DNA of 6,107 nt from NCBI GenBank assembly GCA_003165115.1, contig PLSJ01000085.1, positions 1-6,107 on the forward strand, given 5' to 3'. This DNA is from Syntrophaceae bacterium (GTDB lineage: Bacteria; Desulfobacterota; Syntrophorhabdia; Syntrophorhabdales; WCHB1-27). Of the stretch, positions 1 to 6,107 are shown in pieces (positions within the stretch are counted from its first letter, which is position 1; every line of letters starts with the position of its first letter). The notes beneath the pieces were generated by a model. That model was not told the origin of the DNA, did not search any database, and saw only the letters and a program-made list of their open reading frames with translations. Made by a program: the position numbers and the translations under genes.

Positions 1-708
1 ACGCAGGCTTACCGGAAAGACACTAATGGTCCACGATATAGTCGGCGGCGTTCGCAAGCAGGGCATGGTAAGAATCCTGGTTTATGTCCGGGGCCGCAAG
101 CCCGGGCTCCCGGACCGACATCCCTACCAGGCGCTGGCGTCCTTCGAGCCCCTCGCATTGGAGCGCGTCCTGGGGCAGCGGCTCGGGCTTCAGCAAGAGG
201 GCCGGGTCGGCCGTGATCGTGATCTCGCGGCTCACGCCCGCATCCTCGAGCGCCTTCCTTGCGCTTCGCTCCCGCACGGTCACGACGGCCGCCCTGTCGA
301 GGGCGTCACGCGTGAGCTTCTGGTTGAGGGGGTCGCACAAGGGGCCCGCGCCGACCGCATACGTCATGACCGGCACGCCCATCTCGTGCGCCATCGCTAC
401 CTCACGCAGTTAGTCTTGCACTTCGCCGTCAAAAAGGACGCCGCCGCCGAGGATGAACAGGTCAAGGCGCTCTATCTCCGGCCTTATCTCGCCGCGGGAG
501 AGCTTGCGGACGGGAATGGCCCTGTCCACCCGGTGACGCTCCAGCGTATCCTTGGGTCCTTGCTGAAAACAGTAATCTCGACGGGGATCGCCTCACGCAA
601 GCCCGCGACCATCGAATGAAGAATAGCCTCGTCGCCAAGATTCATGCCGCCATAGGACCCGGAGATGCCGACCCAATATTTTCTTTCGACGTTTTTCACG
701 GAAGTCAC
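1..708 (-). pseudogene. Polysaccharide pyruvyl transferase-family (CsaB-like) gene, broken by frameshift and stops, partial
   Basis: Read on the minus strand from a GTG at 708-706 (a second GTG lies at 699-697), the N-terminus gives GISGSYGGMNLGDEAIL, the glycine-rich NLGDEAIL motif of the PF04230 pyruvyl transferase family (CsaB and relatives, which modify cell-wall or capsular glycans with ketal pyruvate). The frame then derails: after VFSKDP the homology continues one frame over as KDTLERH, consistent with a 1-base deletion at about 553-556. The new frame carries the expected LFILGGGVLFDGE motif, hits TAA at 412-410 where a sense codon is expected before LREVAMAHEMG, and resumes with MTYAVGAGP, VTVRE and ITADPALLL. 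It stops again at TAG 25-23 after YIVDH; a +1 shift there would give VFPVSLR, possibly the usual F-x-P motif. About 236 codons are visible; relatives have 350-400, so the rest would lie beyond the edge. The alternative is clustered sequencing errors. A TATAAT-like -10 at 798-793 has no convincing -35. Family call firm; exact substrate unknown. Confidence 0.75.
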
Positions 709-737
709 CTTGTCGCCTCAGACCTTTATCCTGCAAA

Positions 738-753
738 TGTTTCACGTGAAACA
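738..753. promoter_or_regulatory. parS: parS centromere site (ParB binding)
   Basis: The sequence TGTTTCACGTGAAACA is a perfect 16-bp palindrome (18 bp counting the flanking a/t at 737 and 754). It is identical to the widely conserved chromosomal parS consensus bound by ParB/Spo0J. ParB loads here, spreads as a CTP-dependent clamp and, with ParA and SMC, organises and segregates the origin region. The site is non-coding, between the stop of the PfpI-family gene and the start of the pyruvyl transferase-like gene. parS sites usually cluster near oriC, so this suggests an origin-proximal chromosomal location. ParB binding itself is inferred from sequence identity only. Confidence 0.87.
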
Positions 754-832
754 TGATAATCCCCTTTCCTGTGTTGCCGACAACTACAGGTAATTATAAG
801 ACTTTTTCTGCCACGCCACCATGAGATGCGGC

Positions 833-1408
833 TCACGCCGCGTGCCGCTTGCCGGCCTTGTTCCAGTATTCCGAGAAGAGGGCGATCATCTCGCGGTTGA
901 AGGCGGGCAGGTCCTTAGGGCTGCGGCTGCTCACCCAATTCCGGTCCCTTACCAACTCCGAGTCCTCCCACAGGCCGCCGGCATTCCTGATGTCATCCTG
1001 GATCGTGTGGTAGCTCGTCATGCGCCTCCCCTTGACAAGCCCCGCGGAGACGAGCAGCCACGGACCGTGACAGATGACCGCGAGAGGCTTCCGCGCCTGA
1101 TCGCTCTCTCTGACGAATTGCTGCGCCTTTTTCTCCATACGGAGGGCGTCGGCGTTGAGGGCGCCGCCCGGGAGCAGTACGGCGTCGAACTCCGCCGCGC
1201 CGACCTCGTCGAGCGTCTTATCCACCGGAAAAGCGTCCGCCTTCTCGCGATGGTTCACCCCCTCCACCGTCCCGCCGTGGGGCGCGACGATCACCGTCTT
1301 CACCCCGGCATCAAGGAGCGCCCTTCTCGGCTCCGTCATCTCCACCTGTTCAAACGCGTCGGTAACGACGATCGCCACCCTCATACCATCGAGCACCTTA
1401 TCAGCCAT
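833..1408 (-). CDS. DJ-1/PfpI-family protein (class I glutamine amidotransferase-like fold)
   Basis: A 191-residue protein of usual length for PfpI/YhbO-type members. The nucleophile-elbow motif AVICHGPWLL puts the reactive cysteine at C113 followed by H114. The upstream TDAFEQVEM segment supplies the conserved acidic residue E20 that contacts the cysteine in this family, and the C-terminal motif SRSPKDLPAFNREMI is characteristic. Members are cytoplasmic and oligomeric; reported activities include protease, glyoxalase III-like and disputed deglycase roles, usually linked to carbonyl or oxidative stress. The exact reaction cannot be read from sequence. The start at 1408 is chosen because AGGAGG (1418-1413) lies just upstream and MADKVLDGMRVAIVV matches where the family begins; the frame stays open to 1501, but that extension is unlike the family. 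The gene is divergent from amtB and tandem with the decayed gene at 1-708. No strong terminator is visible after it. Confidence 0.92.
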   Translation of the reverse strand: MADKVLDGMRVAIVVTDAFEQVEMTEPRRALLDAGVKTVIVAPHGGTVEGVNHREKADAFPVDKTLDEVGAAEFDAVLLPGGALNADALRMEKKAQQFVRESDQARKPLAVICHGPWLLVSAGLVKGRRMTSYHTIQDDIRNAGGLWEDSELVRDRNWVSSRSPKDLPAFNREMIALFSEYWNKAGKRHAA

Positions 1409-1522
1409 GTTTCCTCCTTTCCCGCACACGTTCCTTACTTGGATCCCCGCCGCCTGTTTTTCCGGCCGCTCCGGCGATCGGGTGAGCCCACGACACCGCA
1501 CGGGTTTTCCTCACACCGAGTG

Positions 1523-1558
1523 ATAGTAAGAAGCTAGCGCAGAAAACCGGTTTGTCAA
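1523..1558 (-). promoter_or_regulatory. Candidate sigma70-type promoter for the PfpI-family gene
   Basis: On the minus strand a perfect -35 hexamer TTGACA lies at 1558-1553. At 16-bp spacing there is a weak -10, TAGCTT (1536-1531). A better-looking TACTAT (1528-1523) is too far away for a standard spacer. A 10-bp palindrome AAACCGGTTT (1544-1553) abuts the -35 box and could be an operator. Only the -35 is convincing; transcription start and control are inferred. Confidence 0.35.
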
Positions 1559-1722
1559 TGGAATGTACGTCCTTCGCTCCTTGCCTCAAGAAGCGGGATT
1601 ACCAAAAGGCGATGCTCTTTACTTGTATTTCCAAGCCTCATAACGTAGTGAAACACAATGATGTGTTCTAACGATGGTGTTCTCGGGGGAGAGCGCCATT
1701 TTTTTACGTTACGCGGCCGGAC

Positions 1723-1761
1723 GAAGGCGTCCTTGCTCAGGTGATGGTCAAGGACGCCTTC
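1723..1761 (+). promoter_or_regulatory. Strong hairpin in the amtB leader (possible attenuator or mRNA-stability element)
   Basis: GAAGGCGTCCTTG (1723-1735) and CAAGGACGCCTTC (1749-1761) are perfect 13-bp inverted repeats around a 13-nt loop. The hairpin is followed by TTATCTT, which is U-enriched but not a clean U-tract, and the amtB Shine-Dalgarno sequence starts 10 nt after the stem. It could terminate or pause transcripts entering amtB, or protect the 5' end of the mRNA. The SD itself is not in the stem, so simple sequestration is unlikely. The structure is seen; the function is inferred. Confidence 0.6.
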
Positions 1762-1784
1762 TTATCTTAAGGGAGGAGGTTTTT

Positions 1785-3011
1785 ATGAACACAGGTGATA
1801 CGGCATGGGTCCTTATCTCGACCGCGTTGGTCATGCTTATGACGCCCGGTCTCGCCTTTTTTTATGGGGGGATGGTACGGCGCAAGAACGTGCTCGGCGT
1901 GCTGATGCAGTGCTTCACCATACTCTGCGTGCTCAGCATTCAATGGGTGCTCTACGGCTATAGCCTTGCTTTTGCGCCGGGCAAGGGGTTTTGGGGCGGC
2001 TTTGACTGGATCGGCCTCACGGGCGTAGGTCTCGGGCCTTTCAAGGATTACGCGCCGACAATCCCCCACCAGGCGTTCATGATCTTCCAGGCCATGTTCG
2101 CCGTCATCACACCCGCCCTGATCGTCGGGGCCTTTGCGGAGCGGATGAAATTCTCGGGCTTTCTCCTCTTCGTCATCCTCTGGGCCACCTTTATTTACGA
2201 TCCCGTCGCCCACTGGGTGTGGGGTGTGGGCGGATGGCTCAGAGACCTCGGCGCCCTCGATTTTGCCGGAGGTACCGTCGTGCACATCAACGCGGGCATC
2301 GCAGCCCTCGCGACGGCGATCTTTATCGGCAAAAGGAAGGGCTACAACGGGAGCGCCGTCCCCCCGCACAACTTGCCTCACACCGTGATCGGCACCGCCC
2401 TGCTCTGGTTCGGCTGGTTCGGCTTCAACGCGGGAAGCGCCCTCGCGGCGAACGGTCTCGCGGTCAACGCCTTTGTCGTCACGAACACGGCGGCCGCTAC
2501 CGCGGGCCTCACCTGGGCTGTCATCGAATGGCTCCACAACGGGAAACCGACCGTTTTCGGCACCGCCACGGGTGCGGTCGCCGGCCTCGTCGCCATCACG
2601 CCGGCGGCCGGTTTCGTCAGCGCACTTTCGGCTATCGTGATCGGCATATTCGTTAGTCTTTTCTGTTTTATCGCGGTTGCCTTCATCAAACCACGGCTCG
2701 GCTACGATGACTCCCTCGATGCCTTCGGTGTGCACTGCGTGGGTGGGATCTGGGGAGCCCTGGCGACGGGTCTCTTCGCTTCCAAGCTGATCAACCCGGA
2801 TGGCGCGAACGGCCTCTTCTTCGGCAACCCCAGGCAATTCCTCATCCAGGCCCTCGCCGTCGCGGTTACCCTCGCCTACAGCTTCGTCGGAAGCCTGATC
2901 CTCTATAAGGTTGTCGACTGGGTCGTCGGCATGAGGGTCAGTGAAAAAGATGAAATCATAGGCCTCGACTTGACGCAGCATAACGAAAACGCGTATACCC
3001 TATTAGAGTAG
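1785..3011 (+). CDS. amtB: Ammonium transporter, Amt/AmtB family
   Basis: A 408-residue inner-membrane channel conducting ammonia/ammonium into the cell, expected to be a trimer with about 11 transmembrane helices each. The N-terminus GDTAWVLISTALVMLMTPGLAF has no cleaved signal peptide, unlike E. coli AmtB. Key residues are present: the signature DFAGGTVVHINAG with D159 and pore His H167, the second pore His H317 in FGVHCVGGIWGAL, the recruitment-site aromatic region WVWG (about 144-147), FQAMF (101-105), and GFNAGS with F214 and S218. The cytosolic tail ends with GLDLTQHNENAY, the conserved segment that communicates with GlnK. The start at 1785 is supported by GGGAGGAGG (1771-1779) and by family alignment; an open extension back to 1674 runs through the leader hairpin and is rejected. 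It is followed after 115 bp by glnK, the classic amtB-glnK pair, so closure of the pore by the GlnK T-loop is expected. Confidence 0.97.
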   Translation: MNTGDTAWVLISTALVMLMTPGLAFFYGGMVRRKNVLGVLMQCFTILCVLSIQWVLYGYSLAFAPGKGFWGGFDWIGLTGVGLGPFKDYAPTIPHQAFMIFQAMFAVITPALIVGAFAERMKFSGFLLFVILWATFIYDPVAHWVWGVGGWLRDLGALDFAGGTVVHINAGIAALATAIFIGKRKGYNGSAVPPHNLPHTVIGTALLWFGWFGFNAGSALAANGLAVNAFVVTNTAAATAGLTWAVIEWLHNGKPTVFGTATGAVAGLVAITPAAGFVSALSAIVIGIFVSLFCFIAVAFIKPRLGYDDSLDAFGVHCVGGIWGALATGLFASKLINPDGANGLFFGNPRQFLIQALAVAVTLAYSFVGSLILYKVVDWVVGMRVSEKDEIIGLDLTQHNENAYTLLE

Positions 3012-3091
3012 GCGGGGTCGAAACATTATATGGAAGGCGGAAGGTACATACCAGGGTCGTTTCTGCCTCTTCCTTTATTGGAGGGTGCGAC

Positions 3092-3130
3092 GTGAGCCCC
3101 GGTACATTGACAAGAGGAGGCCGACGATGA
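3092..3130 (+). CDS. Possible 12-codon leader peptide overlapping the glnK start
   Basis: A GTG at 3092 sits 6 nt after a good Shine-Dalgarno GGAGGG (3080-3085) and opens a 12-codon frame reading VSPGTLTRGGRR. It ends at TGA 3128-3130, which overlaps the glnK ATG as ATGA. This geometry would allow translational coupling to glnK. However, glnK has its own strong SD, and such a short frame can arise by chance. No amino-acid enrichment suggesting attenuation is seen. Confidence 0.2.
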   Translation: MSPGTLTRGGRR

Positions 3131-3468
3131 AGATAGTCATTGCCGTGATAAAACCGGACAGGCTGGAAGCGGTGAAGCAAGAGCTGTACAAGGTAGACGT
3201 GAACCTCATCACCGTGAGCGAAGTGCTCGGGCACGGGCGTCAAATGGGCGTCACCGAGGTCTATCGCGGCGTCAAGGAGATGGGGAACCTGTTGAGAAAG
3301 ATTCAGCTCTTCATTGCCGTGAACGATAGCTACCTCGAACAGACCATCCAGGCCATTATCAGAGGCGCGAAGACGGGCGAGATCGGCGACGGCAAGATAT
3401 TCGTGCTGCCCCTGGACGAATGCGTCCGCATAAGGACCGAGGAGCGGGGCGGGATAGCGATCGGCTGA
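3127..3468 (+). CDS. glnK: P-II family nitrogen regulatory protein (GlnK type)
   Basis: A 113-residue cytoplasmic signalling protein (family norm about 112), expected to be a trimer that binds ATP/ADP and 2-oxoglutarate and docks on AmtB. It opens MKIVIAVIKPDRLEAVKQEL. Ligand residues are retained: Q39 in GHGRQ, K58, the C-terminal signature TGEIGDGKIFVLP with G89 and K90, and R101/R103 in RIRTEERGG. The T-loop reads TEVYRGVKEMGNLLRK: Y46 and R47 (the Arg inserted into the AmtB pore) are present. Position 51, the uridylylated Tyr of enteric GlnB/GlnK, is Glu, and position 49 is Val rather than the cyanobacterial phospho-Ser. It should therefore respond to small molecules but not to GlnD-type uridylylation at that site. 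The start at 3127 follows AAGAGGAGG (3112-3120) by 6 nt; an upstream in-frame GTG at 3085 would add 14 atypical residues. Confidence 0.96.
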   Translation: MKIVIAVIKPDRLEAVKQELYKVDVNLITVSEVLGHGRQMGVTEVYRGVKEMGNLLRKIQLFIAVNDSYLEQTIQAIIRGAKTGEIGDGKIFVLPLDECVRIRTEERGGIAIG

Positions 3469-3575
3469 CGCCTGATGGGTTTTGTTGCAGGGGGCGGTTA
3501 CCAATCGAGCGTATTTCTTACTTGTAAACCGCGTGATGTATATGGCGCGCCGGGGCTTCGTCTCTTTGTCTCGAT

Positions 3576-3899
3576 ATGCCGGCGCTTGCGCGGCTTTCGG
3601 TCGAGAAGGCCGAGGGCCTTTCTGCACATGAGGTTTCCGAAATGACAGGCACGGGCACCAGGAACAGGCTGAGATTGGCCAGGATCGCCGGCGACAGCGT
3701 CCTCAACGAGAAGCTTCTCCCAAAAGAGCGGCTCACCGGCGACCTTGTGGGTGTGATCGCCGTTCAGATGAGGAGCATCGTCGGGGAGATGGAATCCGAG
3801 TGGGAATCGAACCCCGCATCCGACGAGCTGAGAGAGGGGTTCGGCCTGCTGCGCCGCTATCTCGATTGTCTGAAAACCTACCCAAAAGGAAGCGTATAA
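3576..3899 (+). CDS. Small protein of unknown function between glnK and glnN
   Basis: I do not recognise this 107-residue product. It is charged, without signal peptide or membrane segment, and looks mostly helical: an N-terminal part ([17 protein letters not shown]), a middle basic stretch ([11 protein letters not shown]), and a C-terminal part ([18 protein letters not shown]) ending in [15 protein letters not shown]. Third codon positions are rich in G/C as in the flanking genes, supporting real coding. The start is uncertain: ATG 3576 has no evident Shine-Dalgarno, whereas ATG 3642 is preceded by GAGG (3630-3633) at 8 nt and would give 85 residues. The frame is closed by TGA at 3534, so no long N-terminal domain is missing in frame. 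It lies 107 bp after glnK and 23 bp before glnN, so it is probably co-transcribed with glnN. A role in controlling glutamine synthetase is conceivable but rests on position alone. Confidence 0.55.
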   Translation: MPALARLSVEKAEGLSAHEVSEMTGTGTRNRLRLARIAGDSVLNEKLLPKERLTGDLVGVIAVQMRSIVGEMESEWESNPASDELREGFGLLRRYLDCLKTYPKGSV

Positions 3900-3922
3900 A
3901 AACAAGGAGGAGAAACAAGATC

Positions 3923-6019
3923 ATGAAGATCACGGAACTTTTCGGATCCAACGTTTTCAACGATAAGCTGATGAAAGAGCGGCTGCCCAAGGAGATCTAC
4001 AAGGCCCTTCACGAGACCATCGAGAATAACCTGCCCTTGCGGCCCGATGTTGCCGACGTGGTGGCGAACGCCATGAAGGACTGGGCCCTCGAGAGAGGCG
4101 CCACGCACTATACGCACTGGTTCCAGCCCTTGACGGGGATCACCGCGGAAAAACATGACTCCTTCATATCCCCGGTCAGCGACGGCAGCGTGATCGTGGA
4201 GTTTTCGGGCAAGCAGTTGATCCAAGGCGAACCGGACGCCTCATCCTTCCCGAGCGGCGGCCTGCGCAGTACCTTCGAGGCGAGAGGCTATACCGTCTGG
4301 GACTGCACCTCGCCCGCGTTCCTGAAAGAAGACGAGGCCGGCAACGTTACCCTGACGATCCCCACCGCCTTCTACTCCTATAAAGGCGAAGCGCTCGACA
4401 AGAAGACGCCGCTGCTGCGGTCGATGTCGGCCCTTTCCAAGCAGGCATTGCGCATGCTCAGGGTATTGGACAACACCACCTCCATGAGGATCACCTCGAC
4501 GGTCGGGCCCGAGCAGGAATATTTCCTCGTCGACAAGAAATTCTATTCGGAGCGGACTGACCTGATGCTGGCCGGACGGACGATTTTCGGCGCCCCCGCC
4601 CCCAAGGGCCAGGAGCTTGAAGACCAGTATTTCGGCGCGATCAAGGACAGGGTCTCCGCCTACATGCACGACCTCGACACGGAACTCTGGAAAATGGGCA
4701 TCACGTCAAAGACCAAGCACAATGAAGTGGCGCCCGCGCAGTACGAAATGGCGCCTGTTTTCGCGACGACGAACATCGCGACCGACCAGAACCAGCTCGT
4801 CATGGAGACCATGCAGAAGGTTGCCTTCCGTCACGACCTCGTCTGCCTGCTCCATGAAAAGCCGTATGCCGGCATCAACGGCTCGGGGAAACATAATAAC
4901 TGGTCCCTCTCCACGGACGACGGCATCAACCTGCTCGACCCCGGCCACACGCCGAGTGAGAATGTGCAGTTTCTGCTCTTCGTAAGCGCCCTGATCAAGG
5001 CCGTCGATACGCACGCCGACATCTTACGCGCCACCTGCGCCACTGCCGGAAACGATCACCGCCTCGGCGCCAACGAAGCCCCGCCCGCCATCATCTCCAT
5101 CTTTATGGGCGACGAGCTCACCGATATCCTGGAAAAGATATCAAAAGGCCAGAAGATCTCCGCAAGAGGCAAGGAATTCGTCCACGTGGGCGTCGATACG
5201 CTTCCCGCAATCCCCAAGGACAACACCGACCGCAACAGGACCTCACCCTTCGCCTTCACCGGCAATAAGTTCGAATTCAGGATGGTCGGCTCCGCCCAGT
5301 CCATCTCGGGGTCGAACGTCGCCTTGAATACCGTCGCTGCCGAGGCCTTCGACGAGATCGCCACCCGGCTGGAAAAGGCCAAGGACAAGAATGCCGAGGC
5401 GACGGCGATCATCAGGGAAACGTACAAGAAGCACAGCAGGGTCATCTTCAACGGGAACAACTATGCGGAAGAATGGGTAAAAGAGGCGGAAAAGCGGCGT
5501 CTCCCCAACGTCCGGAACTCGGTCGACGCCCTTAAGGCGTTCATCACCACCAAGGCCCTGAAGCTCTTCGAAAAATATGAGGTCCTTTCGCACAAGGAGC
5601 TGCATTCCCGCTACGATATTTATGTCGAGACCTACGCGAAACAGATCAACATAGAGGCGCTTACCGCGGTCGACATGGTCAAGAAGCAATTCCTCCCCGC
5701 CGCGCTCGAATATGCGACGTTCCTGGCCGATTCCATGGCGACGTTCCAGGCCGTGCAGGTCCCCGATTCGGTCCAGGCGGACCTCCTGAAAAAGCTCTCC
5801 GCCCTCGTGGCTTCCGCCTATCAGGACCTGGCGAAGCTGGAAGGCGCCATCGCAAAGGCGCAGGCGATCGACGATACCGTCAAAAAGGCCGAAGCCTATC
5901 GCGATAACGTCGTTACCTCCATGGCCGCCCTGCGCACGGAAATCGATGCCCTGGAAATGATCGTTCCCAAGGATACGTGGCCCGTGCCGGGTTACACGGA
6001 TCTGCTGTTCAAGTTATAG
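3923..6019 (+). CDS. glnN: Glutamine synthetase type III
   Basis: A 698-residue enzyme, within the usual 690-730 of GSIII, catalysing ATP-dependent condensation of glutamate and ammonium to glutamine in the cytoplasm; family members form double-ring dodecamers. The GSIII-specific N-terminal domain is clear: [21 protein letters not shown] (61-81) and [21 protein letters not shown] (102-122). The catalytic part follows with GPEQEYF (metal-binding E197, E199), [14 protein letters not shown] (E268), [12 protein letters not shown] (H324), [14 protein letters not shown] (375-388), and the [10 protein letters not shown] and KFEFRMVGS segments (436-457). The last 200 residues are the helical C-terminal region typical of type III and absent from GSI. 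The GSI adenylylation-loop tyrosine is not expected in this class. The start at 3923 follows AAGGAGGAG (3904-3912) with a slightly long spacer; the frame is open back to 3800, but that part overlaps the preceding gene and does not resemble GSIII. The gene is intact and closes the cluster. Confidence 0.97.
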   Translation: MKITELFGSNVFNDKLMKERLPKEIYKALHETIENNLPLRPDVADVVANAMKDWALERGATHYTHWFQPLTGITAEKHDSFISPVSDGSVIVEFSGKQLIQGEPDASSFPSGGLRSTFEARGYTVWDCTSPAFLKEDEAGNVTLTIPTAFYSYKGEALDKKTPLLRSMSALSKQALRMLRVLDNTTSMRITSTVGPEQEYFLVDKKFYSERTDLMLAGRTIFGAPAPKGQELEDQYFGAIKDRVSAYMHDLDTELWKMGITSKTKHNEVAPAQYEMAPVFATTNIATDQNQLVMETMQKVAFRHDLVCLLHEKPYAGINGSGKHNNWSLSTDDGINLLDPGHTPSENVQFLLFVSALIKAVDTHADILRATCATAGNDHRLGANEAPPAIISIFMGDELTDILEKISKGQKISARGKEFVHVGVDTLPAIPKDNTDRNRTSPFAFTGNKFEFRMVGSAQSISGSNVALNTVAAEAFDEIATRLEKAKDKNAEATAIIRETYKKHSRVIFNGNNYAEEWVKEAEKRRLPNVRNSVDALKAFITTKALKLFEKYEVLSHKELHSRYDIYVETYAKQINIEALTAVDMVKKQFLPAALEYATFLADSMATFQAVQVPDSVQADLLKKLSALVASAYQDLAKLEGAIAKAQAIDDTVKKAEAYRDNVVTSMAALRTEIDALEMIVPKDTWPVPGYTDLLFKL

Positions 6020-6020
6020 T

Positions 6021-6064
6021 CACGAAAGGGGTTGCCTCGCGCCTTTCGTGAGGCAACCCCTTTC
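6021..6064 (+). terminator. Hairpin after glnN, terminator-like, with a competing alternative stem
   Basis: GAAAGGGGTTGCCTC (6024-6038) and GAGGCAACCCCTTTC (6050-6064) form a perfect 15-bp stem with an 11-nt loop, one base after the glnN stop region. No U-tract follows, so it is not a textbook intrinsic terminator; it may act with Rho, as a U-less terminator, or as a 3'-end stabiliser. A second perfect stem, CACGAAAGG (6021-6029) with CCTTTCGTG (6042-6050), uses part of the same left arm and excludes the long stem. The rest of the window (6065-6107) shows no gene. Confidence 0.7.
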
Positions 6065-6107
6065 ACCGCAAGACGAAGGACGCCTCACTAGTTCCCGCTA
6101 ACTTTTT

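Larger units (their letters stand above)
1409..1784. other. Divergent intergenic region between the PfpI-family gene and amtB
   Basis: This 376-bp stretch contains no convincing gene; short open frames crossing it lack ribosome binding sites and family-like sequence. It should hold divergent promoters. Visible elements are the candidate minus-strand promoter, a small inverted repeat AACACA-atga-TGTGTT at 1652-1667 that could be a weak operator, and the amtB leader hairpin at 1723-1761. For amtB, TTTACT (1618-1623) with TAACGT 17 bp downstream (1641-1646) is a poor sigma70 match. I found no GG-N10-GC (sigma54 -24/-12) arrangement, which would have been expected for NtrC-type control. Confidence 0.5.

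Noticed and set aside
26..619. A 197-codon open frame on the plus strand opposite the transferase gene
   Set aside because: Its product has no recognisable motif, whereas the minus strand carries clear PF04230-type motifs across the same bases.
692..707. A second parS-like half site (TTTTTCACGGAAGTCA)
   Set aside because: Only about 11 of 16 positions match and the right half is degraded; it also lies over the start-codon region of the transferase gene.
1767..2981. A 404-codon open frame on the minus strand opposite amtB
   Set aside because: It is the antisense shadow of a GC-rich membrane protein gene: highly charged, with no family motif, and fully overlapped by an unambiguous Amt protein.
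3012..3126. Sigma54 promoter or NtrC site before glnK
   Set aside because: No GG-N10-GC spacing was found by eye here, in 1409-1784 or in 3469-3575; the near matches have the wrong spacing.
3494..3532. Possible terminator between glnK and the small ORF (GCGGTT ... AACCGC)
   Set aside because: The stem is only 6 bp with a loop of about 27 nt and no U-tract.
3800..3922. N-terminal extension of glutamine synthetase from the open frame beginning at 3800
   Set aside because: The added 41 residues are Arg-rich, overlap the preceding ORF and are unlike GSIII; the ATG at 3923 has a good Shine-Dalgarno and the expected start sequence.
1..6107. Mobile elements, CRISPR arrays, tRNA/rRNA genes, riboswitches
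   Set aside because: I looked for terminal repeats, transposase motifs, spaced direct repeats and RNA signatures on both strands and saw none.

Overview
This GC-rich bacterial window is dominated by an ordinary but complete ammonium-assimilation cluster on the + strand: an Amt/AmtB ammonium channel, a P-II signalling protein, a small unrecognised protein and a type III glutamine synthetase. A different, minus-strand neighbourhood lies on the left. Type III GS, a P-II protein without the uridylylation tyrosine and a CsaB-like pyruvyl transferase relative suggest an anaerobic or deep-branching Gram-negative, perhaps a Desulfobacterota/Syntrophorhabdus-like lineage. That placement is a guess from family distribution, not a demonstrated assignment.

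Left part (1-1408, minus strand): positions 1-708 carry a polysaccharide pyruvyl transferase-family gene that no longer reads through. It has a -1 frameshift near 554, an in-frame TAA at 410-412 and a further in-frame stop at 23-25, and it runs off the window. Upstream of it, in the gap before the next minus-strand gene, is a perfect 16-bp palindrome at 738-753 identical to the bacterial parS consensus, so this is probably chromosomal DNA within range of the replication origin. Next comes an intact DJ-1/PfpI-family gene (833-1408).

Middle (1409-1784): a 376-bp divergent intergenic region. It holds a plausible sigma70-type promoter for the PfpI gene, small inverted repeats, and a perfect 13-bp-stem hairpin just before the ribosome binding site of the ammonium channel gene.

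Right part (1785-6107, plus strand): amtB, glnK (115-bp gap, with a possible 12-codon leader ORF ending inside the glnK start codon), a 107-codon ORF of unknown function, then the 698-residue glnN 23 bp later, closed by a 15-bp-stem hairpin that can also refold into a competing 9-bp hairpin. The likely logic is that AmtB imports ammonium, GlnK senses ATP/ADP and 2-oxoglutarate and blocks AmtB with its T-loop when nitrogen is sufficient, and GlnN fixes the ammonium into glutamine. GlnK keeps the ligand-binding residues but has Glu where enteric P-II proteins have Tyr51, so control by GlnD-type uridylylation at that residue is not possible. I see no mobile element, CRISPR, tRNA, rRNA or wholly new system. 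The points most worth a second look are the parS site, the decayed transferase gene, the P-II T-loop and the small ORF between glnK and glnN.
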